Below are positions 28,602-40,739 of a DNA stretch of 64,000 nt, piece after piece. Source of the DNA: Rutidosis leptorrhynchoides. Its lineage: Eukaryota > Streptophyta > Magnoliopsida > Asterales > Asteraceae. A program made the translations under genes and the position numbers. Each line of letters begins with the position of its first letter. The stretch's first letter is position 1. The stretch is from the NCBI RefSeq assembly GCF_046630445.1, contig NC_092335.1, positions 627,161,501 through 627,225,500 of the forward strand, written 5' to 3'. Below the pieces are notes generated by a model that saw only the letters and a program-made list of their open reading frames with translations, was not told the origin of the DNA and did no database searches.

Positions 28602-28796
28602 GTTGGTCTTAGAGAACCAGAATTTTGCATTAGTGTGTCTTATCGAGTTTGTTAGGATGCATTAGTGAGTCTGGACTTCGACCGTGTTTACTTGAAAAAT
28701 GATTGCTTAACAAATTTTGTTGGAAACTATATATTTTTAACATGTGAATATTATGTGATATATTAATCTCTTAACGCGTTTGATATTATGTGATAG

Positions 28797-29411
28797 ATGT
28801 CTACCTCTAGAACAAGTCCCATTGACTCACCTAATAATAATGAAGAGTCAAATGTAAATTGGAATGATTCGTGGACTGATTCACAAGTTCCTGAAGAGGA
28901 ACCGGAAGAAGAGTCGGAACCGGAAGAAGAATCGGAACCGGAAGAAGAATCGGAACCGGATGAAGAAATAGAACCGGTGGGGAAAATAATAAAACGGTTA
29001 AGTAAAAGAAAATCCTCAACCAACCGACCAAGGTTAATTATGGTCAATGGTGTTTCCGCCAAGGAAGCAAAATATTGGGAGGATTACCAATTCTCCGATG
29101 AATCGGATTCCGACGAGAATTCCGATGATGTTATAGAAATTATCCCAACTGAATTTAAAAAGGCAAAAGAAAATAATAAGGGAAAGGGCATAAAAATAGA
29201 GAAATCTAATTCCAACCCCGATGAACTTTATATGTATCGTCAACCCCCGAAGTCCTTAAGTTGTAACAATGACCCGGGAACCTCTAAACCACCAGGTTTT
29301 TCTAAACCAATGTGGATTACGACGGCTCGTATTAGGGGAACATCATATATCCCTAGAAACTTGGCAAAACAAACCAAAACCGAAGAAGAAGAAACAAGCG
29401 AGTCGGAATAA
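28797..29411 (+). CDS. Acidic accessory ORF of C, unknown function
   Basis: 204 aa, upstream of gag. Residues ~30-60 consist of Glu-rich EEESEPE repeats, followed by a basic KRLSKRK patch, a middle region with YWEDYQFSDESD, and a C-terminal half containing PPGFSKPMW and GTSYIPRNLAK. No known domain is recognised. Element D has an equally long, closely similar ORF (48395-49009), so the frame has been kept while pol decayed. The opposite-strand Ser-rich frame (28763-29062) is a shadow. It could be an N-terminal gag-like or regulatory product; I cannot assign a function. Confidence 0.7.
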   Translation: MSTSRTSPIDSPNNNEESNVNWNDSWTDSQVPEEEPEEESEPEEESEPEEESEPDEEIEPVGKIIKRLSKRKSSTNRPRLIMVNGVSAKEAKYWEDYQFSDESDSDENSDDVIEIIPTEFKKAKENNKGKGIKIEKSNSNPDELYMYRQPPKSLSCNNDPGTSKPPGFSKPMWITTARIRGTSYIPRNLAKQTKTEEEETSESE

Positions 29412-29520
29412 GATAGTTGTATTCGTGTGGTGTAATATATGTAATATAGTGTGCTTATGCTTTATGATATATGTAAAAATTGCTTGTATTAATAAGTATT
29501 TTTTTTTTATGAATCTAACT

Positions 29521-29536
29521 CTTGTCTATTTTACAG
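29521..29536 (+). promoter_or_regulatory. Splice-acceptor-like site before the F-box ORF
   Basis: A T-rich run ending tattttacag lies 14 bp before the ATG at 29551. The same site is retained in D (ends at 49133). It would let the ORF be expressed from a spliced subgenomic RNA (inference). Confidence 0.45.
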
Positions 29537-29550
29537 TATAAAAACACAAA

Positions 29551-30234
29551 ATGGATAGACAACCCAATATTTTAAGAGACCTATCCGGAGACATGATTGA
29601 TGAAATCTTGTCTAGAGTCGGCCAGAATTCCTCGGCACAACTATTTAAGGCGAGATCAGTTTGTAAGACATTCGAAGAACGTTCCAAGAATGTCTTGGTT
29701 TATAAGAGACTTTCGTTTGAAAGATGGGGGATATCACATTGGGAAACCCATAAGTTACGATGTGTTTACTTTGACGCATATATTGCGGGGAACCCAAATG
29801 CTATTTTACGCAACGGGTTAAGAAATTATTTTGACTCAATATATCCGAATATTGGACTTCGTGATTTAGAAAAAGCGGCTAACATGCAACATAAAGAAGC
29901 ATGTTATGCTTACGGATTAGTAATGTTCGCTTCTCACCAAAGTGAGAACAAGAACATCGGGCTACAACTATTAAACAAAACGTTTCCACAAGTGACGGAG
30001 TCGGTAATTGGGGTAAGAAATGAGGTTTTTAGATTATTACGGGACTGTTGGACATTACGTAACCCTCGTCCCTTTGACGACGTTACAACAGGCTGTCTTA
30101 TCAACGGCCATAACGGTTATGTTCCACAAGACCAAGGATGGGAAGTAGTCCTAGTAAAACCAGAATGCATGACTTGTTTCTGGACGTATGAATTACGTGT
30201 CTTTATTGCCTTTGCTGAACGACTTGTGTACTAG
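29551..30234 (+). CDS. F-box-like accessory protein carried by element C
   Basis: 227 aa. Residues ~6-55 match the F-box pattern: hydrophobic-x-L-x-x-DMIDEILSRV, then LFKARSVCKTF and a VYKRLSF segment. F-box domains bind SKP1 in SCF ubiquitin ligases. The rest has SEL1/TPR-like helices (AANMQHKEACYAYGLVMFA) and a Cys/Trp-containing C-terminus (CMTCFWTYEL). The layout resembles the plant F-box family of At2g35280 type, so capture from a host gene is likely (inference). D carries the same ORF at the same length (49148-49831) with about 17 amino-acid differences. In C the usual LP of the F-box reads LS; D keeps LP. It lies between the acidic ORF and gag. The SKP1 interaction and the target are unknown. 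Confidence 0.8.
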   Translation: MDRQPNILRDLSGDMIDEILSRVGQNSSAQLFKARSVCKTFEERSKNVLVYKRLSFERWGISHWETHKLRCVYFDAYIAGNPNAILRNGLRNYFDSIYPNIGLRDLEKAANMQHKEACYAYGLVMFASHQSENKNIGLQLLNKTFPQVTESVIGVRNEVFRLLRDCWTLRNPRPFDDVTTGCLINGHNGYVPQDQGWEVVLVKPECMTCFWTYELRVFIAFAERLVY

Positions 30235-30426
30235 CTAGAATTATCTTCACAACTATCTTGTATCAAAGTTATTGTGTGCTATATTTCATGCTTTATGTAA
30301 AATAAGCGGTATTGTAAGTTTGTAAAATATTGTATAAAAGTTTGAACGCGAAATATTATTATAGTCAGTTTTTCATATAGAATTGTAGTAGTTGAATTGT
30401 ATATTAGCTACTAAGTATGAACTTAA

Positions 30427-30443
30427 CGGGTAGGTACTACCCG
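30427..30443 (+). other. Hairpin CGGGTAG-GTA-CTACCCG before gag (C)
   Basis: Perfect 7-bp stem, 3-nt loop, ~130 bp before the gag ATG. It is preceded by aa, so aacgggtaggtac repeats the sequence just before the 3' LTR (35172-35184). Confidence 0.6.
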
Positions 30444-30576
30444 AATTTAAACTTATAAAACGCTAATATGAAGAAAAAGCTTTTATAAATGAGTTCATAT
30501 TATGCTACGAAATACTATTAACTACTCTTAAATATTCTGTATGATTAACTTGTTCCATTTGACTATTTTGAAGGAA

Positions 30577-33500
30577 ATGGCACCGACTACTCGACACACC
30601 GTGAATATGAATGAAGAGGAATTCCGTACTTTTCTAGCTTCAAACATAGCCGCAGTACAGGCTGCGCTACATACCAACAATAACCTTGGATCTAGTAGTA
30701 CAGGAAATCGTGTAGGATGCACCTACAAAGAATTCACTGCCTGCAAACCTTTGGAATTTGATGGAACCGAAGGACCAATCGGATTGAAACGGTGGACCGA
30801 GAAGGTCGAATCGGTATTTGCCATAAGTAAGTGTACTGAAGAGGACAAAGTGAAGTACGCTACGCATACCTTCACAGGTTCTGCGTTAACATGGTGGAAT
30901 ACCTATCTAGAGCAAGTGGGACAAGACGATGCGTACGCACTACCGTGGTCAGCATTCAAGCACTTGATGAACGAGAAGTACCATCCCAGAACCGAGGTCA
31001 ATAAGCTCAAGACAGAACTTAGAGGGTTACGAACCCAAGGATTTGATATTACCACGTACGAAAGACGATTCACAGAATTGTGCCTATTGTGTCCGGGAGC
31101 ATTCGAAGATGAGGAAGAGAAGATCGACGCGTTTGTGAAAGGATTACCGGAAAGAATCCAAGAAGATATAAGTTCACACTAGCCCGCCTCTATACAACAG
31201 GCATGTAGAATGGCTCACAAACTAGTGAACCAGATTGAAGAAAGAATTAAAGAACAGACTGCTGAAGAGGCCAATGTGAAGCAAGTTAAAAGAAAGTGGG
31301 AGGAAAACGGTGATAAGAATCACCAATACAACAACAATAGCAATTACAACAATAATCGCAACAATTATCCCAACAATCGCAACATCAATCGCAACTACAA
31401 CAAACGGCCCAACAACAACAACAACAACAACAGCAACAGCAACTACAACAATCATCCCAACAACAATAATAACCGCAACAACAACAACAATCAGAAGCAG
31501 CTATGCCAAAGGTGTGAAAAGTATCACTCGGGGTTCTGCACCAAATTTTGCAACAAGTGTAAAAGAAATGGTCATAGCGCGGCGAAGTGTGAGGTCTACG
31601 GACCAGGGGTTAATAGAACGAAAGGAACAAATGGTGTCGGAACGAGTAATGGCGGAGCAAGTAGTGTCGGAGCAAGTTATGCCAATGTAGTTTGTTATAA
31701 ATGTGGAAAACCGGGCCACATTATTAGAAATTGCCCGAACCAGGAGAACACGAATGGACAAGGCCGCAGAAGAGTTTTCAATATTAATGCGGCAGAGGCA
31801 CAGGAAGACCCGGAGCTTGTTACGGGTACGTTTCTTATTGACAATAAATCTGCTTACGTTTTATTTGATTCGGGTGCGGATAGAAGCTATATGAGTAGAG
31901 ATTTTTGTGCTAAATTAAGTTGTCCATTGACGCCTTTGGATAGTAAATTTTTACTCGAATTAGCAAATGGTAAATTAATTTCAGCAGATAATATATGTCG
32001 GAATCGAGAAATTAAACTGGTTAGCGAAACATTTAAGATTGATTTGATACCAGTAGAGTTAGGGAGTTTTGATGTGATAATCGGTATGGACTGGTTGAAA
32101 GAAGTGAAAGCAGAGATCGTTTGTTACAAAAATGCAATTCGCATTATACGAGAAAAAGGAAAACCCTTAATGGTGTACGGAGAAAAGGGCAACACGAAGC
32201 TACATCTTATTAGTAATTTGAAGGCACAAAAACTAATAAGAAAAGGTTGCTATGCTGTTCTAGCACACATCGAGAAAGTACAAACTGAAGAAAAGAGCAT
32301 CAATGATGTTCCCGTCGCAAAAGAATTTCCCGATGTATTTCCGAAAGAATTACCGGGATTACCCTCACATCGATCCGTTGAATTTCAAATAGATCTTGTA
32401 CCAGGAGCTGCACCAATAGCTCGTGCTCCTTACAGACTCGCACCCAGCGAGATGAAAGAACTGCAAAGCCAATTACAAGAACTTTTAGAGCGTGGTTTCA
32501 TTCGACCAAGCACATCACCGTGGGGAGCTCCTGTTTTGTTTGTCAAGAAGAAAGATGGTACATTCAGGTTGTGTATCGACTACCGAGAGTTGAACAAACT
32601 TACCATCAAGAACCGCTACCCACTACCAAGAATCGACGACTTATTTGATCAACTACAAGGCTCGTCTGTTTATTCAAAGATTGACTTACGTTCCGGGTAT
32701 CATCAAATGCGGGTGAAAGAAGATGATATTCCAAAGACTGCTTTCAGAACACGTTACGGTCATTACGAGTTTATGTTCATGCCATTTGGTTTAACTAATG
32801 CACCAGCTGTGTTCATGGACCTTATGAACCGAGTGTGTGGACCATACCTTGACAAGTTTGTCATTGTTTTCATTGATGACATACTTATTTACTCAAAGAA
32901 TGACCAAGAGCACGGTGAACATTTGAGAAAGGTGTTAGAAGTATTGAGGAAGGAAGAATTGTACGCTAAGTTTTCAAAGTGTGCATTTTGGTTGGAAGAA
33001 GTTCAATTCCTCGGTCACATAGTGAACAAAGAAGGTATTAAGGTGGATCCGGCAAAGATAGAAACTGTTGAAAAGTGGGAAACCCCGAAAACTCTGAAAC
33101 ACATACGCCAATTTTTAGGACTAGCTGGTTACTACAGAAGGTTCATCCAAGACTTTTCCAGAATAGCAAAACCCTTGACTGCATTAACGCATAAAGGGAA
33201 GAAATTTGAATGGAATGATGAACAAGAGAAAGCGTTTCAGTTATTGAAGAAAAAGCTAACTACGGCACCTATATTGTCATTGCCTGAAGGGAATGATGAT
33301 TTTGTGATTTATTGTGACGCATCAAAGCAAGGTCTCGGTTGTGTATTAATGCAACGAACGAAGGTGATTGCTTATGCGTCTAGACAATTGAAGATTCACG
33401 AACAAAATTATACGACGCATGATTTGGAATTAGGCGCGGTTGTTTTTGCATTAAAGACTTGGAGGCACTACTTATATGGGGTTAAAAGTATTATATATAC

Positions 33501-35149
33501 CGACCACAAAAGTCTTCAACACATATTTAATCAGAAACAACTGAATATGAGGCAGCGTAGGTGGATTGAATTATTGAATGATTACGACTTTGAGATTCGT
33601 TACCACCCGGGGAAGGCAAATGTGGTAGCCGATGCCTTGAGCAGGAAGGACAGAGAACCCATTCGAGTAAAATCTATGAATATAATGATTCATAATAACC
33701 TTACTACTCAAATAAAGAAGGCGCAACAAGGAGTTTTAAAAGAGGGAAATTTAAAGGATGAAATACCCAAAGGATCGGAGAAGCATCTTAATATTCGGGA
33801 AGACGGAACCCGGTATAGGGCTGAAAGGATTTGGGTACCAAAATTTGGAGATATGAGAGAAATGGTACTTAGAGAAGCTCATAAAACCAGATACTCAATA
33901 CATCCTGGAACGGGGAAGATGTACAAGGATCTCAAGAAACATTTTTGGTGGCCGGGTATGAAATGTTGCTAAATACGTAGGAGAATGTTTGACGTGTTCT
34001 AAGGTCAAAGCTGAGCATCAGAAACCATCAGGTCTACTTCAACAACCCGAAATCCCGGAATGGAAATGGGAAAACATTACCATGGATTTCATCACTAAAT
34101 TGCCAAGAACTGCAAGTGGTTTTGATACTATTTGGGTAATAGTTGATCGTCTCACCAAATCAGCACACTTCCTGCCAATAAGAGAAGATGACAAGATGGA
34201 GAAGTCAGCACGACTGTATTTGAAGGAAGTCGTCTCCAGACATGGAATACCAATCTCTATTATCTCTGATAGGGATGGCAGATTTATTTCAAGATTCTGG
34301 CAGACATTACAGCAAGCATTAGGAACTCGTCTAGACATGAGTACTGCCTATCATCCACAAACTGATGGGCAGAGTGAAAGGACGATACAAACGCTTGAAG
34401 ATATGCTACGAGCATGTGTTGTTGATTTTGGAAACAGTTGGGATTGACATCTACCGTTAGCAGAATTTTCCTACAACAACAGCTACCATTCAAGCATTGA
34501 GATGGCGCCGTTTGAAGCACTTTATGGTAGAAAGTGCAGGTCTCCGATTTGTTGGAGTGAAGTGGGGGATAGACAGATTACGGGTCCGGAGATTATACAA
34601 GAAACTACCGAGAAGATCATCCAAATTCAACAACGGTTGAAAACCGCCCAAAGTCGACAAAAGAGCTACGCTGACATTAAAAGAAAAGATATAGAATTTG
34701 AAATTGGAGAGATGGTCATGCTTAAAGTTGCACCTTGGAAAGGCGTTGTTCGATTTGGTAAACGAGGGAAATTAAATCCAAGGTATATTGGACCATTCAA
34801 GATTATTGATCGTGTCGGACCAGTAGCTTACCGACTTGAGTTACCTCAACAACTCGCGGCTGTACATAACACTTTCCACGTCTCGAATTTGAAGAAATGT
34901 TTTGCTAAAGAAGATCTCATTATTCCGTTAGATGAAATCCAAATCAATGAAAAACTTCAATTCATCGAAGAACCCGTCGAAATAATGGATCGTGAGGTTA
35001 AAAGACTTAAGCAAAACAAGATACCAATTGTTAAGGTTCGATGGAATGCTCGTAGAGGACCCGAGTTCACCTGGGAGCATGAAGATCAGATGAAGAAGAA
35101 ATACCCGCATCTATTTCCAGAAGATTCGTCAACACCTTCAACAGCTTAA
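30577..35149 (+). pseudogene. gag-pol: gag-pol of Tekay-type element C
   Basis: Likely start at 30577 (MAPTTR). Order: capsid-like gag; Asn-rich linker (31320-31500); Cys-rich segment and zinc knuckle [14 protein letters not shown] (31693-31734); protease DSGAD (about 31868); reverse transcriptase with FIDD at 32869-32880; RNase H ([15 protein letters not shown]); integrase HHCC and DDE parts ([31 protein letters not shown]); C-terminal GPFKI and a chromodomain-like segment ending PEFTWE ... YPHLFP. Defects: TAG at 31180-31182 (GAG in D), a frameshift near 33960, and TGA at 34445-34447. The enzyme domains would copy and integrate the element; the chromodomain class targets chromatin marks. 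Confidence 0.9.
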
Positions 35150-35152
35150 AAT

Positions 35153-35184
35153 TTCGGGACGAAATTTATTTAACGGGTAGGTAC
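35153..35184 (+). other. PPT region of C
   Basis: cgggacgaaattt followed by aacgggtaggtac abuts the 3' LTR start TGTAGTGACC, two bases after the pol stop region. Confidence 0.65.
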
Positions 35185-38100
35185 TGTAGTGACCCGAACT
35201 TTTCCATGTTTATATATATTAATTGAGATTGATATTTACATGATTAAATATTTCCAACATGTTAAGCAATCAAACTTGTTAAGACTTGATTAATTGAAAT
35301 ATGTTTCATATAGACAATTGACCACCCAAGTTGACCGGTGATTCACGAACGTTAAAACTTGTAAAAACTATATGATGACATATATATGGATATATATATA
35401 GTTAACATGATACTATGATAAGTAAACATATCATTAAGTATATTAACAATGAACTACATATGTAAAAACAAGACTACTAACTTAATGATTTTAAACGAGA
35501 CATATATGTAACGATTATCATTATAAAGACATTTAATGTATATATATCATATTAAGAGATATTCATACATAATAATATCATGATAATATAATAATTTAAA
35601 ATCTCATTTGATATTATAAACATTGGGTTAACAACATTTAACAAGATCGTTAACCTAAAGGTTTTAAAACAACACTTACATGTAACGACTAACGATGACT
35701 TAACGACTCAGTTAAAATGTATATACATGTAGTGTTTTAATATGTATTTATACACTTTTGAAAGACTTCAATACACTTACCAAAATACTTCTACTTAACA
35801 AAAATGCTTACAATTACATCCTCGTTCAGTTTCATCAACAATTCTACTCGTATGCACCCGTATTCGTACTCGTACAATACACAGCTTTTAGATGTATGTA
35901 CTATTGGTATATACACTCCAATGATCAGCTCTTAGCAGCCCATGTGAGTCACCTAACACATGTGGAAACCATCATTTGGCAACTAGCATGAAATATCTCA
36001 TAAGATTACAAAAATATGAGTAATCATTCATGACTTATTTACATGAAAACAAAATTACATATCCTTTATATCTAATCCATACACCAACGACCAAAAACAC
36101 CTACAAACACTTTAATTCTTCAATTTTATTCATCTAATTGATCTCTCTCAAGTTCTATCTTCAAGTTCTAAGTGTTCTTCATATATTCTACAAGTTCTAG
36201 TTACATAAAATCAAGAATACTTTCAAGTTTGCTAGCTCACTTCCAATCTTGTAAGGTGATCATCCAACCTCAAGAAATCTTTGTTTCTTACAGTAGGTTA
36301 TCATTCTAATACAAGGTAATAATCATATTCAAACTTTGGTTCAATTTCTATAACTATAACAATCTTATTTCAAGTGATGATCTTACTTGAACTTGTTTTC
36401 GTGTCATGATTCTGCTTCAAGAACTTCGAGCCATCCAAGGATCCATTGAAGCTAGATCCATTTTTCTCTTTTCCAGTAGGTTTATCCAAGGAACTTAAGG
36501 TAGTAATGATGTTCATAACATCATTCGATTCATACATATAAAGCTATCTTATTCGAAGGTTTAAACTTGTAATCACTAGAACATAGTTTAGTTAATTCTA
36601 AACTTGTTCGCAAACAAAAGTTAATCCTTCTAACTTGACTTTTAAAATCAACTAAACACATGTTCTATATCTATATGATATGCTAACTTAATGATTTAAA
36701 ACCTGGAAACACGAAAAACACCGTAAAACCGGATTTACGCCGTCGTAGTAACACCGCGGGTTGTTTTGGGTTAGTTAATTAAAAACTATGATAAACTTTG
36801 ATTTAAAAGTTGTTATTCTGAGAAAATGATTTTTATTATGAACATGAAACTATATCCAAAAATTATGGTTAAACTCAAAGTGGAAGTATGTTTTCTAAAA
36901 TGGTCATCTAGACGTCGTTCTTTCGACTGAAATGACTACCTTTACAAAAACGACTTGTAACTTATTTTTCCGACTATAAACCTATACTTTTCCTATTTAG
37001 ATTCATAAAATAGAGTTCAATATGAAACCATAGCAATTTGATTCACTCAAAACGGATTTAAAATGAAGAAGTTATGGGTAAAACAAGATTGGATAATTTT
37101 TCTCATTTTAGCTACGTGAAAATTGGTAACAAATCTATTCCAACCATAACTTAATCAACTTGTATTGTATATTATGTAATCTTGAGATACCATAGACACG
37201 TATACAATGTTTCGACCTATCATGTCGACACATCTATATATATTTCGGAACAACCATAGACACTCTATATGTGAATGTTGGAGTTAGCTATACAGGGTTG
37301 AGGTTGATTCCAAAATATATATAGTTTGAGTTGTGATCAATACTGAGATATGTATACACTGGGTCGTGGATTGATTCAAGATAATATTTATCGATTTATT
37401 TCTGTACATCTAACTGTGGACAACTAGTTGTAGGTTACTAACGAGGACAGCTGACTTAATAAACTTAAAACATCAAAATATATTAAAAGTGTTGTAAATA
37501 TATTTTGAACATACTTTGATATATATGTATATATTGTTATAGGTTCGTGAATCAACCAGTGGCCAAGTCTTACTTCCCGACGAAGTAAAAATCTGTGAAA
37601 GTGAGTTATAGTCCCACTTTTAAAATCTAATATTTTTGGGATGAGAATACATGCAGGTTTTATAAATGATTTACAAAATAGACACAAGTACGTGAAACTA
37701 CATTCTATGATTGAATTATCGAAATCGAATATGCCCCTTTTTATTAAGTCTGGTAATCTAAGAATTAGGGAACAGACACCCTAATTGACGCGAATCCTAA
37801 AGATAGATCTATTGGGCCTAACAAACCCCATCCAAAGTACCGGATGCTTTAGTACTTCGAAATTTATATCATATTCGAAGGGTGTCCCGGAATGATGGGG
37901 ATATTCTTATATATGCATCTTGTTATTGTCGGTTACCAGGTGTTCACCATATGAATGATTTTTATCTCTATGTATGGGATGTGTATTGAAATATGAAATC
38001 TTGTGGTCTATTGTTACGATTTAATATATATAGGTTAAACCTATAACTCACCAACATTTTTGTTGACGTTTAAAGCATGTTTATTCTCAGGTGAATACTA

Positions 38101-38433
38101 AGAGCTTCCGCTGTTGCATACTAAAATAAGGACAAGATTTGGATTCCATGTTTGTATGATATTGTGTAAAAACTGCATTCAAGAAACTGATTTCGATGTA
38201 ACATATTTGTATTGTAAACCATTATGTAATGGTCGTGTGTAAACAGGATATTTTAGATTATCATTATTTGATAATCTACGTAAAGCTTTTTAAACCTTTA
38301 TTTATGAAATAAAGGTTATGGTTTGCTTTAAAAATGAATGCAGTCTTTGAAAAATGTCTCATATAGAGGTCAAAACCTCGCAACGAAATCAATTAATATG
38401 GAACGTTTTTAATCAATAAGAACGGGACATTTC
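35185..38433 (+). repeat. 3' LTR of C
   Basis: 3,249 bp, TGTAGTGACC ... catttca, followed by target duplication ctaat. Confidence 0.94.
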
Positions 38434-38438
38434 ACTAA

Positions 38439-40409
38439 TTACATGAATTTATACATGTATATGCATAATCATATTAAAACAATTAGAAAATACATAAAAA
38501 AAATTAGTCACCTCCATGTAGTGTGCATGGAGGACAACTCATGACATCCCATGCAAACTTAATGAAGAAGTTTTTGACTTTCCATTCCCCTATTTTCCTT
38601 CATTAAGATCTGCATTTTAACCTTACAAATTCGTCCTCATCATCATCATCATTTAACGCCCTTAAACGATGAATTTTTTTTTTTACATGAGTTGACCACT
38701 CAGCCCAGTGATATGCCGCGGCACGGCTATATTCTGGGCGTGACGCGGCCAGACAAAGGAATTCAGGTCAGTTTTTCAGTTCTCCTGTTCCCAAAACACT
38801 CTAAATGGCGCGGCGCGGCTTAGGGGCTCACGGCGCGGCCCTGTGCTGTCGCTGGCGCTGAACTTAATTTGCCTTAAAATCACACTTTCACAACTTGTAA
38901 CATCACACAACATCCTTTTTAACATCGCAATACATTAACAAACTTAACGAAACAGTTTCAACATCATTAAGTGTTACGAAAATCATTTAGTCATGCACGA
39001 CCTATTTACATATCTTCAACTTAACACTTTGACCCAAATCGACTTATATGTCAAACTTGACCCATTTCGACTCATTCCGTTATCAATCATACTTTATTTG
39101 AACATACTTAAATTTTTCATCATCCTCATTACAAAGCCTTAACCACTTAATGAACATAACTCATACGTCAACACACGCAATTATTCAAACATAGATTAAT
39201 TAGGGACTTACCCGAATTAGCACCTTTCTTCAAATTTCTTATATTCTCCTTACTCTTTAAAAACTTGTTACACACTCCTTTTAAATGGTTTGCTAGTTTC
39301 GTATTTCCTTCCTTTACTCCATACTATCGTACAAGTCTCCCTTTTTACATTCTCTTACCGCTTCTCAAGAACCTACAACGTGTCAACAACTAATAGATGT
39401 AAGCTTTATGCTTAATGAGTACATAGGATGTATAAATCAAATAATATAAGATCATGTTTAAATTGTAATAATTCCATCCATGGCCCGTTTGTATGGTAAC
39501 TAGTCTCTTTTACAAAGGTTACATATCCTTTCTCCTTCGTCAACGCTTCATGATACATCATACACGTCACCGCTAAATCATCGTATCTACAACATAATAC
39601 ATTCACAAAAGTAACATTACAATAATCATATTTCAACATACATGTAAACTTACCTCGCTCGTCAATTTCGTACTATGCATTGTGTATTCCCACTTACCTA
39701 ATTTGATCCTCGTGATTCGACTTGTCCTCGAGGGGCTCCATCTTCATTGGTTCACCCTAAACTCACTTCCCAACACCTTACCCATATTCTTCATCCTTAA
39801 AAGAAATACATCCTTGACATCTTAAAGTTTTATTATCGAATCTTATTAATTTATCATAACCAAGATAATTGTTTCGTTCAATCTTAACATTCGTGAACAT
39901 AAAAGAGCAACACATCATAATATCGAATATATATACATATATATATATATAATTAACACATTAGTTAGAACATGAGTCTACCTATGAAACTCACCTTGGT
40001 TAAATGAGATTCCTTGGTCGCTTGAAGTTCCTTTGTCTTGATTAGCACCTATACATGAGCTAATCTCGTCATTAACATAATTCAAACGAATTTATATCTT
40101 TCAAATGCCTACAACACTTTCATATACTTACACATATGAACTTCATCTTTCTTAGTCCCCTCTTTAACTTATCATAATACATGAACATTCATAAAGTATC
40201 ATTTTTTTCCCCTCAATACTCAAGTTCTCTAATTTAATCCATACAATTTAGAACTTAACATTCTCAACAACAATTACTTATAACAATTTCAACAATTTAA
40301 AACACAACCTCTCTTCTTCACGATTTAGCTAATTCTCATAATCATCTTCATTGAGGCATTTCATCAAACACCTAGTGTGCATGACTTGATTCTAGACTAC
40401 TAGCAACAC
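38439..40409 (-). repeat. LTR G, segment 2
   Basis: Continues LTR G after element C, up to the aacac target site of S. It holds GC-rich paired motifs (38715-38749, 38807-38840) in otherwise AT-rich DNA. The frame at 39412-39639 shows no domain. Confidence 0.5.
38807..38840. repeat. Paired GC-rich motif GGCGCGGC, 20 bp apart
   Basis: Direct copies at 38812-38819 and 38832-38839, with an overlapping third at 38807-38814. The 20-bp spacing equals that of the palindrome pairs in S. Confidence 0.6.
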
Positions 40410-40706
40410 TGTAAGACCCAAATATTTATTGTACATAATGTATTTATGGTGTACAATGCGTGTATGAAGTGTACGAAGCACGTACGTGTTGCTTGCTCGA
40501 ACATCGAAGGAAATTGGACGTTGTCTGAAGTGACAAGGTGTGTACGTATCTTTTCAACCCCAAATAAAGTTTGTGTTGATGTTTCAAAGCCTTACCATTG
40601 GAAATAAAATCTTATTATGTTTCCAACGATATTTGATTCATCGAAAACGGAGCTACGGTCAAAAAGTTATGGCCAAAACAAGTTTCTGAAAACTGACCTG
40701 AAGGTT

Positions 40707-40739
40707 GGAGCGGCGCTCCACCTTATGGAGCGGCGCTCC
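40707..40739. repeat. Paired palindromes GGAGCG-G-CGCTCC (S, 5' part)
   Basis: Perfect 13-nt odd palindromes at 40707-40719 and 40727-40739, centres 20 bp apart, ~300 bp into the LTR. Confidence 0.88.

Larger units (their letters stand above)
25339..38433 (+). mobile_element. Tekay/Del-type Ty3/gypsy chromovirus C, complete, with extra ORFs
   Basis: Two 3,249-bp LTRs, a PBS, an acidic ORF, an F-box-like ORF, gag-pol with a C-terminal chromodomain-like segment, a PPT region, and TSD ctaat (25334-25338, 38434-38438). By eye the LTRs differ at fewer than 20 sites (about 0.6%), so the insertion is young. Gag-pol carries one premature stop, one frameshift and one further stop, so this copy is probably non-autonomous now. 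Confidence 0.93.

Noticed and set aside
28763-29062. Ser-rich minus-strand protein (also 48361-48660)
   Set aside because: Shadow of the Glu-rich repeats of the acidic ORF; opposite-strand composition effect.
31222-31690. Val-rich and Thr-rich proteins in other frames of gag
   Set aside because: Frame shadows of the Asn-codon repeat in the gag linker (same at 50769-51341).
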